Positions 1 through 5,012 of a stretch of DNA of 5,435 bases are shown here, piece after piece. The notes beneath the pieces are model-generated. The model searched no databases. It was not told the DNA's origin and saw only the letters and a list, made by a program, of their open reading frames with translations. This DNA is from Albimonas sp051747505 (GTDB lineage Bacteria > Pseudomonadota > Alphaproteobacteria > Rhodobacterales > Rhodobacteraceae). The stretch is taken from the NCBI GenBank assembly GCA_051747505.1, contig JBNJGE010000233.1, forward strand, positions 1 to 5,435, read 5' to 3'. The position numbers were made by a program, and so were the translations under genes. Numbering within the stretch: the stretch's first letter is position 1; the number at the start of each line of letters is the position of its first letter.

Positions 1-147
1 CTTGACGCCGACATGCATTTTTCGGCCGGGGAGCGCCGGCGCATCGCCGCCTTCGCCGGCCTCGCGGGGAAGCTGGCCGATGAGGCCGGGCTGAAGCTGC
101 CGCAGGGGCGTCGGCGCGCCCGGCCAAGGGCGCGGGCGGCGGGCTGA
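1..147 (+). CDS. C-terminal end of an unidentified protein (partial gene)
   Basis: The first frame is open from the window edge to a TGA at 145-147 and gives the last 48 residues of a protein whose start lies outside. The visible part begins LDADMHFSAGERRRIAAFAG, reads as an amphipathic helical segment, and ends in a basic tail rich in Arg, Ala and Pro. Codon use is GC-ending, like the downstream genes. The sulfotransferase gene begins 26 bases later on the same strand, so co-transcription is likely. The 'MHFS..ERRRI' stretch is the sort of helical tail seen at the end of some sulfotransferase or glycosyltransferase-like proteins, but it holds no diagnostic motif and I do not recognise the family. 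That the frame is coding is an inference from the clean open frame, the arrangement and the spacing. Confidence 0.6.
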   Translation, partial: LDADMHFSAGERRRIAAFAGLAGKLADEAGLKLPQGRRRARPRARAAG

Positions 148-160
148 GCGGCCGCGCAAG

Positions 161-168
161 GGGGGAGG
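161..168 (+). promoter_or_regulatory. Ribosome binding site that fixes a TTG start
   Basis: A GGGGGAGG run ends 5 bases before the TTG at 174. This is good spacing for that TTG, whereas the next in-frame ATG at 192 would leave 23 bases. It also keeps the first beta strand (DLVIF) that precedes the nucleotide-binding loop. Confidence 0.7.
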
Positions 169-173
169 CGCGC

Positions 174-1319
174 TTGGACCTCGTCATCTTCATGGGCCAC
201 CACAAGGTGGGGTCGAGCTCTCTTCAGCAGTTCCTGGCCTGCAACTGGCTGCGGCTGGCGCGGGCGGGCATCCTGTATCCCAGCGTGGAAAGCCAGGGGA
301 TGACGCGCAACCTCGCCGGGGCGCTGGAAGGGCGGGACGCGCCCCTGGACGGCGGGCTGAATGTCCGCGAGCCGCACAACGCGCTCGCCTTCAGGATGCT
401 GTCGGAGGCCTCCGGCCACCAGGCGCCGCCCTGGCATCCGGACCTGCCGGCGGTGCGCCAGATGATGCTGCTGATCCGCCGCCAGGCGGAGGCGCTGGCG
501 CCGCGGGCGATGGTCTTCTGCTCGGAGGTGATGGCGAATTTCGCGGCCTCGGCGCCCGCGGCCCTGTCGCGGCTGCGCGAGGCGCTGCCCGAGGGGCGCC
601 GGCGAATCCTGTGCACGCTGCGCCGGCCGGACGAATACCTGACCTCCTGGCACAACCAGCGGCTCAAGTTCGGGCACCGGCCCGCGGCCCTGCGCGACGG
701 GGGGGCGGAGGCGTATCGCGGCGGCATTCACTTCGACTATCGCCTCATGCTGGAAGGGTGGTTCGAGACCTTCCCCGAGGCGGAGTTCGATCTGCGCGAC
801 TACCGCGACGTGCTCGCCTCGGGGGGGTCGGTTCCCGATTTCCGGGCGCGCTCCGGGCTGGCCTTTCCCGAGGGGCTGGAGGAGCCGGCGGACGCCAACC
901 CCTCGCTGCCGCTGGCGGCGATGGAGATCGCGCGGCGGGGCAACGCGGCGCTGGCGCCCGAGGACGCCCGCGCGCTGCGCGAGCTGCTGATCCGGCGCGG
1001 GCCGGAGCTGGGGCTGGTCCCGAACAGGGAGGTGGAGATGTTCGGGGCGGAGGCGCGCGCGCGGCTGGTCGAGGACTTCGCGCCGATCCATGACTGGCTG
1101 GGCGAGCGGACGGGGCGGACGCCCTTCTTTCCCGACATGGCGGAGGCGGAGAGGCTCCGCCCCGTTCCGGAGATGGAGGCGGCGCGCGACGCGCTGGAGA
1201 AGCTGCGGGGGCTGGCCGCCTTCGGGCACGCGACGCGGGCGCGGCTTGCGGCGCCGCTGACGGGCGGGGCCCCGCCGGAGGCGGTGCGCGACTTCGTGCT
1301 TGGCCTGCGGCTGGACTGA
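174..1319 (+). CDS. Sulfotransferase family protein
   Basis: A complete 381-residue protein, probably a cytoplasmic PAPS-dependent sulfotransferase. Seen in the sequence: a short beta strand followed at residues 8-18 by GHHKVGSSSLQ, which fits the 5'-phosphosulfate-binding loop (Lys11, Ser14-Ser16) in the GHxKxG(S/T)(S/T)S form common in bacterial sulfotransferases. At residues 144-158 comes a strand plus R150-R-P152 and S158, matching the 3'-phosphate-binding RxP(x5)S motif. There is no signal peptide or membrane segment. The C-terminal third (about 245-380) is helical and Arg/Glu-rich and has no motif I recognise. From family knowledge these enzymes move sulfate from PAPS to hydroxyls on glycans, lipids or small molecules; the acceptor here cannot be read off. 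The start is TTG, chosen for the strong GGGGGAGG site 5 bases upstream and because the alternative ATG (192) would remove the first strand. It lies 26 bases after another gene on the same strand. A P-loop kinase fold of other function is less likely because both PAPS motifs are present. Confidence 0.85.
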   Translation: MDLVIFMGHHKVGSSSLQQFLACNWLRLARAGILYPSVESQGMTRNLAGALEGRDAPLDGGLNVREPHNALAFRMLSEASGHQAPPWHPDLPAVRQMMLLIRRQAEALAPRAMVFCSEVMANFAASAPAALSRLREALPEGRRRILCTLRRPDEYLTSWHNQRLKFGHRPAALRDGGAEAYRGGIHFDYRLMLEGWFETFPEAEFDLRDYRDVLASGGSVPDFRARSGLAFPEGLEEPADANPSLPLAAMEIARRGNAALAPEDARALRELLIRRGPELGLVPNREVEMFGAEARARLVEDFAPIHDWLGERTGRTPFFPDMAEAERLRPVPEMEAARDALEKLRGLAAFGHATRARLAAPLTGGAPPEAVRDFVLGLRLD

Positions 1320-1329
1320 GGCGCGCAGG

Positions 1330-1366
1330 GGGCGCCGCGGCGCTGGGCGCGCCCGGCGCGGCGCCC
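1330..1366. repeat. GC-rich inverted repeat (hairpin), possible transcription terminator or pause site
   Basis: A perfect 10-base inverted repeat, GGGCGCCGCG at 1330-1339 and CGCGGCGCCC at 1357-1366, encloses 17 bases that contain a further self-complementary GGGCGCGCCC at 1345-1354. It begins 10 bases after the sulfotransferase stop. There is no T-run after it, so it does not fit an ordinary intrinsic terminator. It may be a pause or 3'-end-protecting structure separating the sulfotransferase from the next gene. In DNA this GC-rich some palindromes arise by chance. Confidence 0.4.
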
Positions 1367-1372
1367 TATCCT
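1367..1372 (+). promoter_or_regulatory. Weak -10-like box ahead of the hotdog gene
   Basis: TATCCT is the only AT-containing patch in the 96-base gap and matches TATAAT at four of six positions. It sits 43 bases before the ATG at 1416, which would give a leader of about 37 bases. The -35 region expected 17 bases upstream reads TGGGCG, a poor match and inside the hairpin, so sigma-70 recognition is doubtful. Confidence 0.22.
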
Positions 1373-1415
1373 GACCCGCGACGGCCCCGGGCGGGCCGCG
1401 GGAAGGGAGCAGATC

Positions 1416-2345
1416 ATGGATTTCGGCACGCCGCTCGTCCTGTCGGGCCCGCTGCGCCGGCCGCGCCAGATGCTGGCCGAGCAGAGCTATGACGGCCACG
1501 CCTCGCTGCACGACGATTCGATGGCCGAGCGGCTGGGATTCTCGGCCGGGCCGATCGAGGGGCCCACGCATTTCTCGCAGTTCGAGCCGTTGATGGCGCG
1601 GATCTGGGGGCGGGAGTGGTTCGAGCGCGGCTGCCTCTCCGCCCATTTCCGCAACATGGTCTTCGAGGGCGAGGAGGTGCGCGCGCTGGCCGAGATGCCC
1701 GCCGAGGGAGCGACGCGCACGCGCGCCTGGGCGGAGAAGGCGGACGGGACGCCGGTGCTGGAGGCTTCGGCCAGCCTCGGGGAGGGGGCGACGCTGCTGG
1801 AGGAGCGGATGGCGAAGCTCTCGCCGCCGGGGCCGCTGGTGATTCTGGAGGATCTGGAAGTCGGCATGACGGGGCGCGCGGAGGAGCGCGTGCGCATGCA
1901 GCCGGGACAGCATATGGGGAACCTCTACCCCTTCTCGCTCGACGAGAAGCTGGAGAGGATCACGGAGGCGGCCTCGTGGTCGCGCGATCCGGCCGCCTCG
2001 CCCTGGGGCAGGCGGGTGATCCCGCTGGAGATGGTCAGCGTGCTGGCGCAGCACACCAACCGCGAGGCGGGATTTCCGGTGAAGGGGCCGGCGGTGGGGC
2101 TGTTCGCGGATCTGGAGATCCGGATGATCGACGGGCCGCTGCTGGTGGGCGAGGAGTATGTGATCACGCGCGAGGTGGTGGCGCTGTCGGAGAGCCGGCG
2201 GACGGAAAGCTGCTGGGTGCGCAGCCGAATCCGTCGGGCGGCCGATGACGCGCCGGCGGCGGAGGTCTTGCTCAACCACGCCGTTCTGAAGGACTCCTAC
2301 CAAGGCTACGCCGAAGAGCGGGCCAGGCGCGAGGCCGCCGCGTGA
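1416..2345 (+). CDS. Double-hotdog (MaoC-like) protein of unknown function
   Basis: A 309-residue soluble protein that reads as two fused hotdog domains. In the first (about 20-125), residues 31-50 hold L-H-D-D...A...LGF...PIEGP, which follows the outline of the MaoC hydratase motif (D-x-N-P-I-H-x-D...A...GF..PI.HG). It is followed by a 'FRNMVFEGEEVRALAE' strand (78-93) and a 'DGTPVLEASASL' strand (110-121), both typical of MaoC folds. The second half begins with 'LEDLEVGM' (144-151), a common opening of a MaoC domain, and carries a long helix region with QHTN (212-215) and two strands (226-256). The catalytic Asp and Asn of true hydratases are not in register: Gly27 falls where Asp is expected, five before His32. 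Hydratase activity is therefore uncertain; acyl-CoA binding is the safer inference. A ribosome binding site (AGGGAG, 1404-1409) lies 6 bases before the ATG. The crotonase gene starts 22 bases downstream, so the two are very probably one operon acting on the same thioester. Confidence 0.75.
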   Translation: MDFGTPLVLSGPLRRPRQMLAEQSYDGHASLHDDSMAERLGFSAGPIEGPTHFSQFEPLMARIWGREWFERGCLSAHFRNMVFEGEEVRALAEMPAEGATRTRAWAEKADGTPVLEASASLGEGATLLEERMAKLSPPGPLVILEDLEVGMTGRAEERVRMQPGQHMGNLYPFSLDEKLERITEAASWSRDPAASPWGRRVIPLEMVSVLAQHTNREAGFPVKGPAVGLFADLEIRMIDGPLLVGEEYVITREVVALSESRRTESCWVRSRIRRAADDAPAAEVLLNHAVLKDSYQGYAEERARREAAA

Positions 2346-2367
2346 GCGGCGAGAAGGGAGACGCGGG

Positions 2368-3210
2368 ATGAGCGGATACGACGAGATCACGGTCGCGACC
2401 GGGGACGGGGTGACGACGATCACCCTGAATCGCCCCGACCGGCTGAACGCCTGGACCGACATCATGGCCCAGGAGCTGTGCGCGGCGGTGACGGAGGCGG
2501 GCAACGACCGCGCCACGCGCTGCATCGTGATCACGGGTGCGGGGCGCGGCTTCTGCGCCGGCGCGGACATGGAGCGGCTCTCGGCCGCCTCGGACGCCGG
2601 CTCGGAGCCCCCCCAGGAGCCCTCGGGACATTCGGTGGCGGGCTTCCCCGCCGCGCCGGGGCCGGAGGTGGAGCGGCTCTATCCCGGGCGCTTCGGCTAT
2701 TTCTACGCCTGCCCCAAGCCTATCATCGCCGCGATCAACGGCCCCTGCGCGGGGATCGGGCTGGTCATGGCGCTGTTCGCGGACCTGCGCTACGCGGCGG
2801 AGGACGCGGTGATGACGACCTCCTTCGCCGCCCGCGGGCTGGTGGCCGAGCACGGCATCGCCTGGATCCTTCCGCGCATGGTCGGCGAGGCGCAGGCGCT
2901 CGACCTGCTGATGACCGCGCGCAAGTTCCGGGGCGCGGAGGCCGCGGCGATGGGGCTGGTCAACGAGGCCCTGCCCGGCGACGGGCTGATGGATCGCGTG
3001 GGGGAGATGTCGCGCCGGCTGGCGCACGAGGTCTCGCCCCGCTCCGTCGCCGTCATGAAGCGGCAGGTGCGCGCGGCGCGCGAGCAGAGCTTCGCGGACT
3101 CGCTGGCCATGGCTGACGCGGAGATGCAGAAGAGCTTCTCCGCCCACGACTTCCAGGAGGGCGTGCGCAGCTTCGTCCAGAAGCGCCCGCCCTCCTTCCA
3201 GGGGATATGA
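2368..3210 (+). CDS. Enoyl-CoA hydratase/isomerase family (crotonase superfamily) protein
   Basis: A 280-residue cytoplasmic protein, normal length for a single-domain crotonase. Seen: the N-terminal 'VTTITLNRPDRLNAW' strand (15-29); the first oxyanion-hole loop 'GAGRGFCAGADM' (57-68); 'PKPIIAAINGPCAGIG' (116-131), giving the second oxyanion-hole NH; 'ADLRYAAEDA' (138-147); 'RGLVAEHGIAWILPRMVG' (156-173); and 'AAAMGLVNEALP' (192-203). The family stabilises enolate intermediates of acyl-CoA thioesters; members hydrate, isomerise, cleave or dehalogenate. The two glutamates of the classical hydratase (rat Glu144 and Glu164) do not line up: Val133 stands at the first place and Gly157 near the second, while Glu161 of AEHG is the closest acid. 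The AEHG pattern is one I associate with a common bacterial subgroup of broadly named hydratases, so the reaction should be left open. Residues 72-105 form a Pro/Gly/Ser-rich insertion after the first oxyanion loop. The ribosome binding site AAGGGAG (2354-2360) is 7 bases before the ATG; the gene follows the hotdog gene by 22 bases. Confidence 0.9.
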   Translation: MSGYDEITVATGDGVTTITLNRPDRLNAWTDIMAQELCAAVTEAGNDRATRCIVITGAGRGFCAGADMERLSAASDAGSEPPQEPSGHSVAGFPAAPGPEVERLYPGRFGYFYACPKPIIAAINGPCAGIGLVMALFADLRYAAEDAVMTTSFAARGLVAEHGIAWILPRMVGEAQALDLLMTARKFRGAEAAAMGLVNEALPGDGLMDRVGEMSRRLAHEVSPRSVAVMKRQVRAAREQSFADSLAMADAEMQKSFSAHDFQEGVRSFVQKRPPSFQGI

Positions 3211-3217
3211 GGGCGCT
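3182..3217. terminator. Possible bidirectional terminator between convergent genes
   Basis: The only space between the converging ECH and SDR stop codons is 7 bases, and two alternative stems cover it. AGCGCCC (3182-3188) pairs with GGGCGCT (3211-3217), and CGCCCTC (3188-3194) pairs with GAGGGCG (3209-3215). The left arms lie inside the ECH coding end. Neither stem is followed by a T-run on either strand, so this is a weak call; Rho-dependent ending or overlapping transcripts are just as likely. Confidence 0.28.
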
Positions 3218-4024
3218 CTAGGAGGCCGCGACCACGCCCCCGTCCAGCGCGATCACCTGGCCGACGACATAGGCGCCGGCGCGGGAGGCGAGGAAGATCG
3301 TCAGCCCCGCCACGTCCTGGGGCGTGCCGACGCGCCCGCGGGGGTTCTCGCGGCCGACCCTGTCCCAGTCCACGCCCTCGGTCTCGCCGCCGAAGCCGAC
3401 GCCGGTCGACAGCATCCAGGTGGGGAAGGGGCCGGGGGCGATGGCGTTGACCGTGATGTGCTCGGGCGCGAGCTTCGCCGAGAGGACGCGGGTCATGTGG
3501 TGGATGGCGGCCTTGGAGGGGCCGTAGGAGAAGTTCTCGAAGCTCGGCGTCTTCAGCCCGTCGATGGAGCCGATGTTGATCACGCGCGCGGGGTCCTCGA
3601 CGTCGCCGGCGCGCCGCAGCATGGGCAGCAGCTTCTGGATCAGGAAGAAGGGGCCCTTGACGTTTGTGTCCATCACCTTGTCCCAGCCCTTCTCGGGAAA
3701 CTCGTCCAGCGGCGCGCCCCAGGCGGCGCCGGCGTTGTTGACGAGGATGTCGAGCTGCGTCTCGCGCCGGGCGAGCTCGTCGGCGAGGGCCTGCACGCCT
3801 TCGAGGGCGGAGAGGTCGGCGGGCAGGGGGACGCACTTGCCGCCATAGGCCTCGGCAAGGCGCTTCGCGGTCTCCTCGCAGGCCTGCGCCTTGCGGGAGC
3901 TGATATAGACCCGGGCGCCGTTGGCAAGCAGGCCGGCGGCGATCATCTCGCCGATGCCGCGGGAGCCGCCGGTGACCAGCGCGGTCTTGCCCTTGACGGA
4001 GAAGAGGTCGGTGAAGTCGGTCAT
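3218..4024 (-). CDS. SDR family oxidoreductase, RhlG/FabG-like 3-ketoacyl reductase type
   Basis: A 268-residue classical short-chain dehydrogenase/reductase. Seen: the dinucleotide loop TGGSRGIG (18-25); 'YISSRKAQACEE' after the second strand, with Arg44 where NADP(H)-preferring members carry a basic residue; NNAG (96-99); and the catalytic set Asn121, Ser153, Tyr167 and Lys171 (YGPSK), followed by the PG motif 'APGPFPTWM' (196-204). From memory, the pattern 'LVTGGSRGIG.MIA.GLL..GARV', 'NNAG..WGA.L...P..GW.KVM', 'PARVINIGS' and 'APG.FP' closely resembles Pseudomonas RhlG, an NADPH-dependent 3-ketoacyl reductase. An acyl-thioester substrate is therefore plausible, and the hydratase-type neighbours agree. 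The start is ATG at 4024, with a GGGAAG site (4032-4037 on the reverse strand) 7 bases upstream. It follows the other SDR gene by 51 bases on the same strand, so they are likely one transcript; a small stem (CGCCC/GGGCG, 4061-4073) lies in that gap. Substrate and direction of reaction are not shown by the sequence. Confidence 0.9.
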   Translation of the reverse strand: MTDFTDLFSVKGKTALVTGGSRGIGEMIAAGLLANGARVYISSRKAQACEETAKRLAEAYGGKCVPLPADLSALEGVQALADELARRETQLDILVNNAGAAWGAPLDEFPEKGWDKVMDTNVKGPFFLIQKLLPMLRRAGDVEDPARVINIGSIDGLKTPSFENFSYGPSKAAIHHMTRVLSAKLAPEHITVNAIAPGPFPTWMLSTGVGFGGETEGVDWDRVGRENPRGRVGTPQDVAGLTIFLASRAGAYVVGQVIALDGGVVAAS

Positions 4025-4075
4025 TTCGGGTCTTCCCTCGGATGGGATCTGCGCGTCGGCCGCCCTGCGGGCGTC

Positions 4076-4882
4076 TCAGGCGTTGCGGATGGTCAGGCCG
4101 CCGTCCACGGGGATGGCGACGCCGGTCAGGTAGCTGGCGGCCGGGAGAACGAGCGAGAGGGTGATCTGGGCGACCTCCTCCGGCTCTCCGTAGCGGCCGA
4201 GCGCGGTGCGGCGTTTGGCGAAGATGGTCTTGTGCTCCTCGGGGATGCGGTCGGTGATGCCGGTGCGGATGGGGCCGGGGCAGATGCAGTTCACGGTTAT
4301 CCCCTCGCGCCCCAGATCGACGGCGAGCGCGCGGGTGAGGCCGATGACGCCGTGCTTGGCCGCGGCGTAGGGACCGTTGTCGCGCGTGGCGCCGAGCCCC
4401 TCGGTCGAGGCGACGTTGACGATGCGCGCAGCGTCGCTCTCGCGCAGCCGGGGCAGGGCGGCGCGGACCATGCGCTGATGGGCCGAGAGCATCACGTTCA
4501 GGCAGGCCTGCCAGGCGTCCTCCCAGGCCTCGGCCTCGTCGAAGGGCGTGCGGGCGGAGAAGCCGGCGTTGTTGACCAGGATGTCGAGCCCGCCGAGCTC
4601 GTCGGCAAGCCGCGGGACGGTTTCGGCGATGGCGGCCGGGTCGCCCACGTCGAGGGCGCGGGGCAGGGCAGCCCCGATCGACTCGCCGCCGGGCTCGGCG
4701 CGGGCGGCGTCGATCTCGGCGGCGACGGCCTCGCAGGCGGCCTGGTCGAGATCGGTGATCGCCACGTCGGCGCCTTCGCGGGCGAAGAGATGGGCGGTGG
4801 CCCGCCCCATGCCGCTGGCGGCGCCGGTGATGAGGGCCTTGCGCCCGGCGATGGAGCGGCTGAGCGGGCGGTAGGGAGTCAT
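4076..4882 (-). CDS. SDR family oxidoreductase, NAD-type 3-hydroxyacyl dehydrogenase-like
   Basis: A second classical SDR, also 268 residues. Seen: the TGAASGMG dinucleotide loop (19-26); 'AITDLD' (41-46), with Asp44 at the end of the second strand, the mark of NAD(H) preference; NNAG (104-107); catalytic Asn129, Ser159, Tyr172 and Lys176 (YAAAK); 'CPGPIRTGIT' (201-210); and the C-terminal 'YLTGVAIPVDGG' (251-262) dimer/substrate segment. The family oxidises or reduces secondary alcohols and ketones. Beside a crotonase and a hotdog protein, a 3-hydroxyacyl-CoA dehydrogenase-like role is an inference, not a demonstrated one. The frame stays open for about 135 codons upstream (to 5287), but I chose ATG 4882: an AGGAGA site lies 6 bases before it, the SDR fold begins about 12 residues after it, and the extension is low-complexity Pro/Ala/Arg sequence antisense-framed to another gene. 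It is first in the two-gene SDR operon. Confidence 0.9.
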   Translation of the reverse strand: MTPYRPLSRSIAGRKALITGAASGMGRATAHLFAREGADVAITDLDQAACEAVAAEIDAARAEPGGESIGAALPRALDVGDPAAIAETVPRLADELGGLDILVNNAGFSARTPFDEAEAWEDAWQACLNVMLSAHQRMVRAALPRLRESDAARIVNVASTEGLGATRDNGPYAAAKHGVIGLTRALAVDLGREGITVNCICPGPIRTGITDRIPEEHKTIFAKRRTALGRYGEPEEVAQITLSLVLPAASYLTGVAIPVDGGLTIRNA

Positions 4883-4888
4883 GGCGGG

Positions 4889-4894
4889 TCTCCT
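4889..4894 (-). promoter_or_regulatory. Ribosome binding site that fixes the SDR start
   Basis: On the reverse strand this reads AGGAGA and ends 6 bases before the ATG at 4882. It supports this start over in-frame codons further upstream, which would fuse about 135 low-complexity residues to the front of a normal-length SDR. Confidence 0.65.
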
Positions 4895-4913
4895 GCGGGC
4901 GGGTCCGGCGGGG

Positions 4914-4942
4914 AGCTTGCGGACACGGGGGCGGAGGGTCAA
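4914..4942 (-). promoter_or_regulatory. Candidate sigma-70-type promoter for the SDR pair
   Basis: On the reverse strand TTGACC (4937-4942) matches the -35 consensus at five of six bases. After a 17-base spacer comes CAAGCT (4914-4919), a poor -10 match (two of six) but the least GC-rich hexamer there. Start of transcription would fall near 4907, leaving a leader of about 24 bases that just contains the ribosome binding site. TTGACC is uncommon in DNA this GC-rich, and the placement is right. Alphaproteobacterial -10 boxes are often weak, so the call is tentative. Confidence 0.38.
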
Positions 4943-4983
4943 TCCGCGCGCGCCGCAGCCCCGGCTTTCGGCCCCGGAGAGGT

Positions 4984-4999
4984 TCGCGCGGTGGCGCGA
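4984..4999. repeat. Short hairpin after the right-hand sulfotransferase stop
   Basis: TCGCGC (4984-4989) and GCGCGA (4994-4999) form a 6-base stem with a 4-base loop. It starts 13 bases past the stop of the sulfotransferase-like gene on the reverse strand. No T-run follows, so a terminator role is only a possibility. The rest of the 130-base gap (4883-5012) holds the SDR promoter candidate and ribosome binding site and nothing else I can identify. Confidence 0.25.
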
Positions 5000-5012
5000 G
5001 GCCGGCCGACGA

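Noticed and set aside
611..1093. A + strand alternate-frame reading inside the sulfotransferase, ending in Gly/Ala/Arg repeats
   Set aside because: It is a frame-shifted product of GC-rich codons, with no ribosome binding site and no domain.
224..1429. Two reverse-strand open frames (224-727 and 800-1429) opposite the left sulfotransferase
   Set aside because: Compositionally they are Ser/Arg/Ala-rich shadows of the sulfotransferase, which has both PAPS-binding motifs in its own frame.
2272..3147. A 291-codon open frame on the reverse strand opposite the crotonase gene
   Set aside because: The translation is Arg/His/Gly-rich with no motif, and the + strand there encodes an unmistakable crotonase. 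Long antisense frames are expected at this GC content.
2790..3836. A 348-codon open frame on the reverse strand across the ECH/SDR junction
   Set aside because: It is an out-of-frame reading of the RhlG-like SDR and the ECH antisense, dominated by Arg, Pro and Ala and without recognisable domains.
4061..4073. A small hairpin (CGCCC/GGGCG, 3-base loop) between the two SDR genes
   Set aside because: Five base pairs with no T-run in DNA this GC-rich is not distinguishable from chance. It is mentioned in the SDR entry but not called as a terminator.
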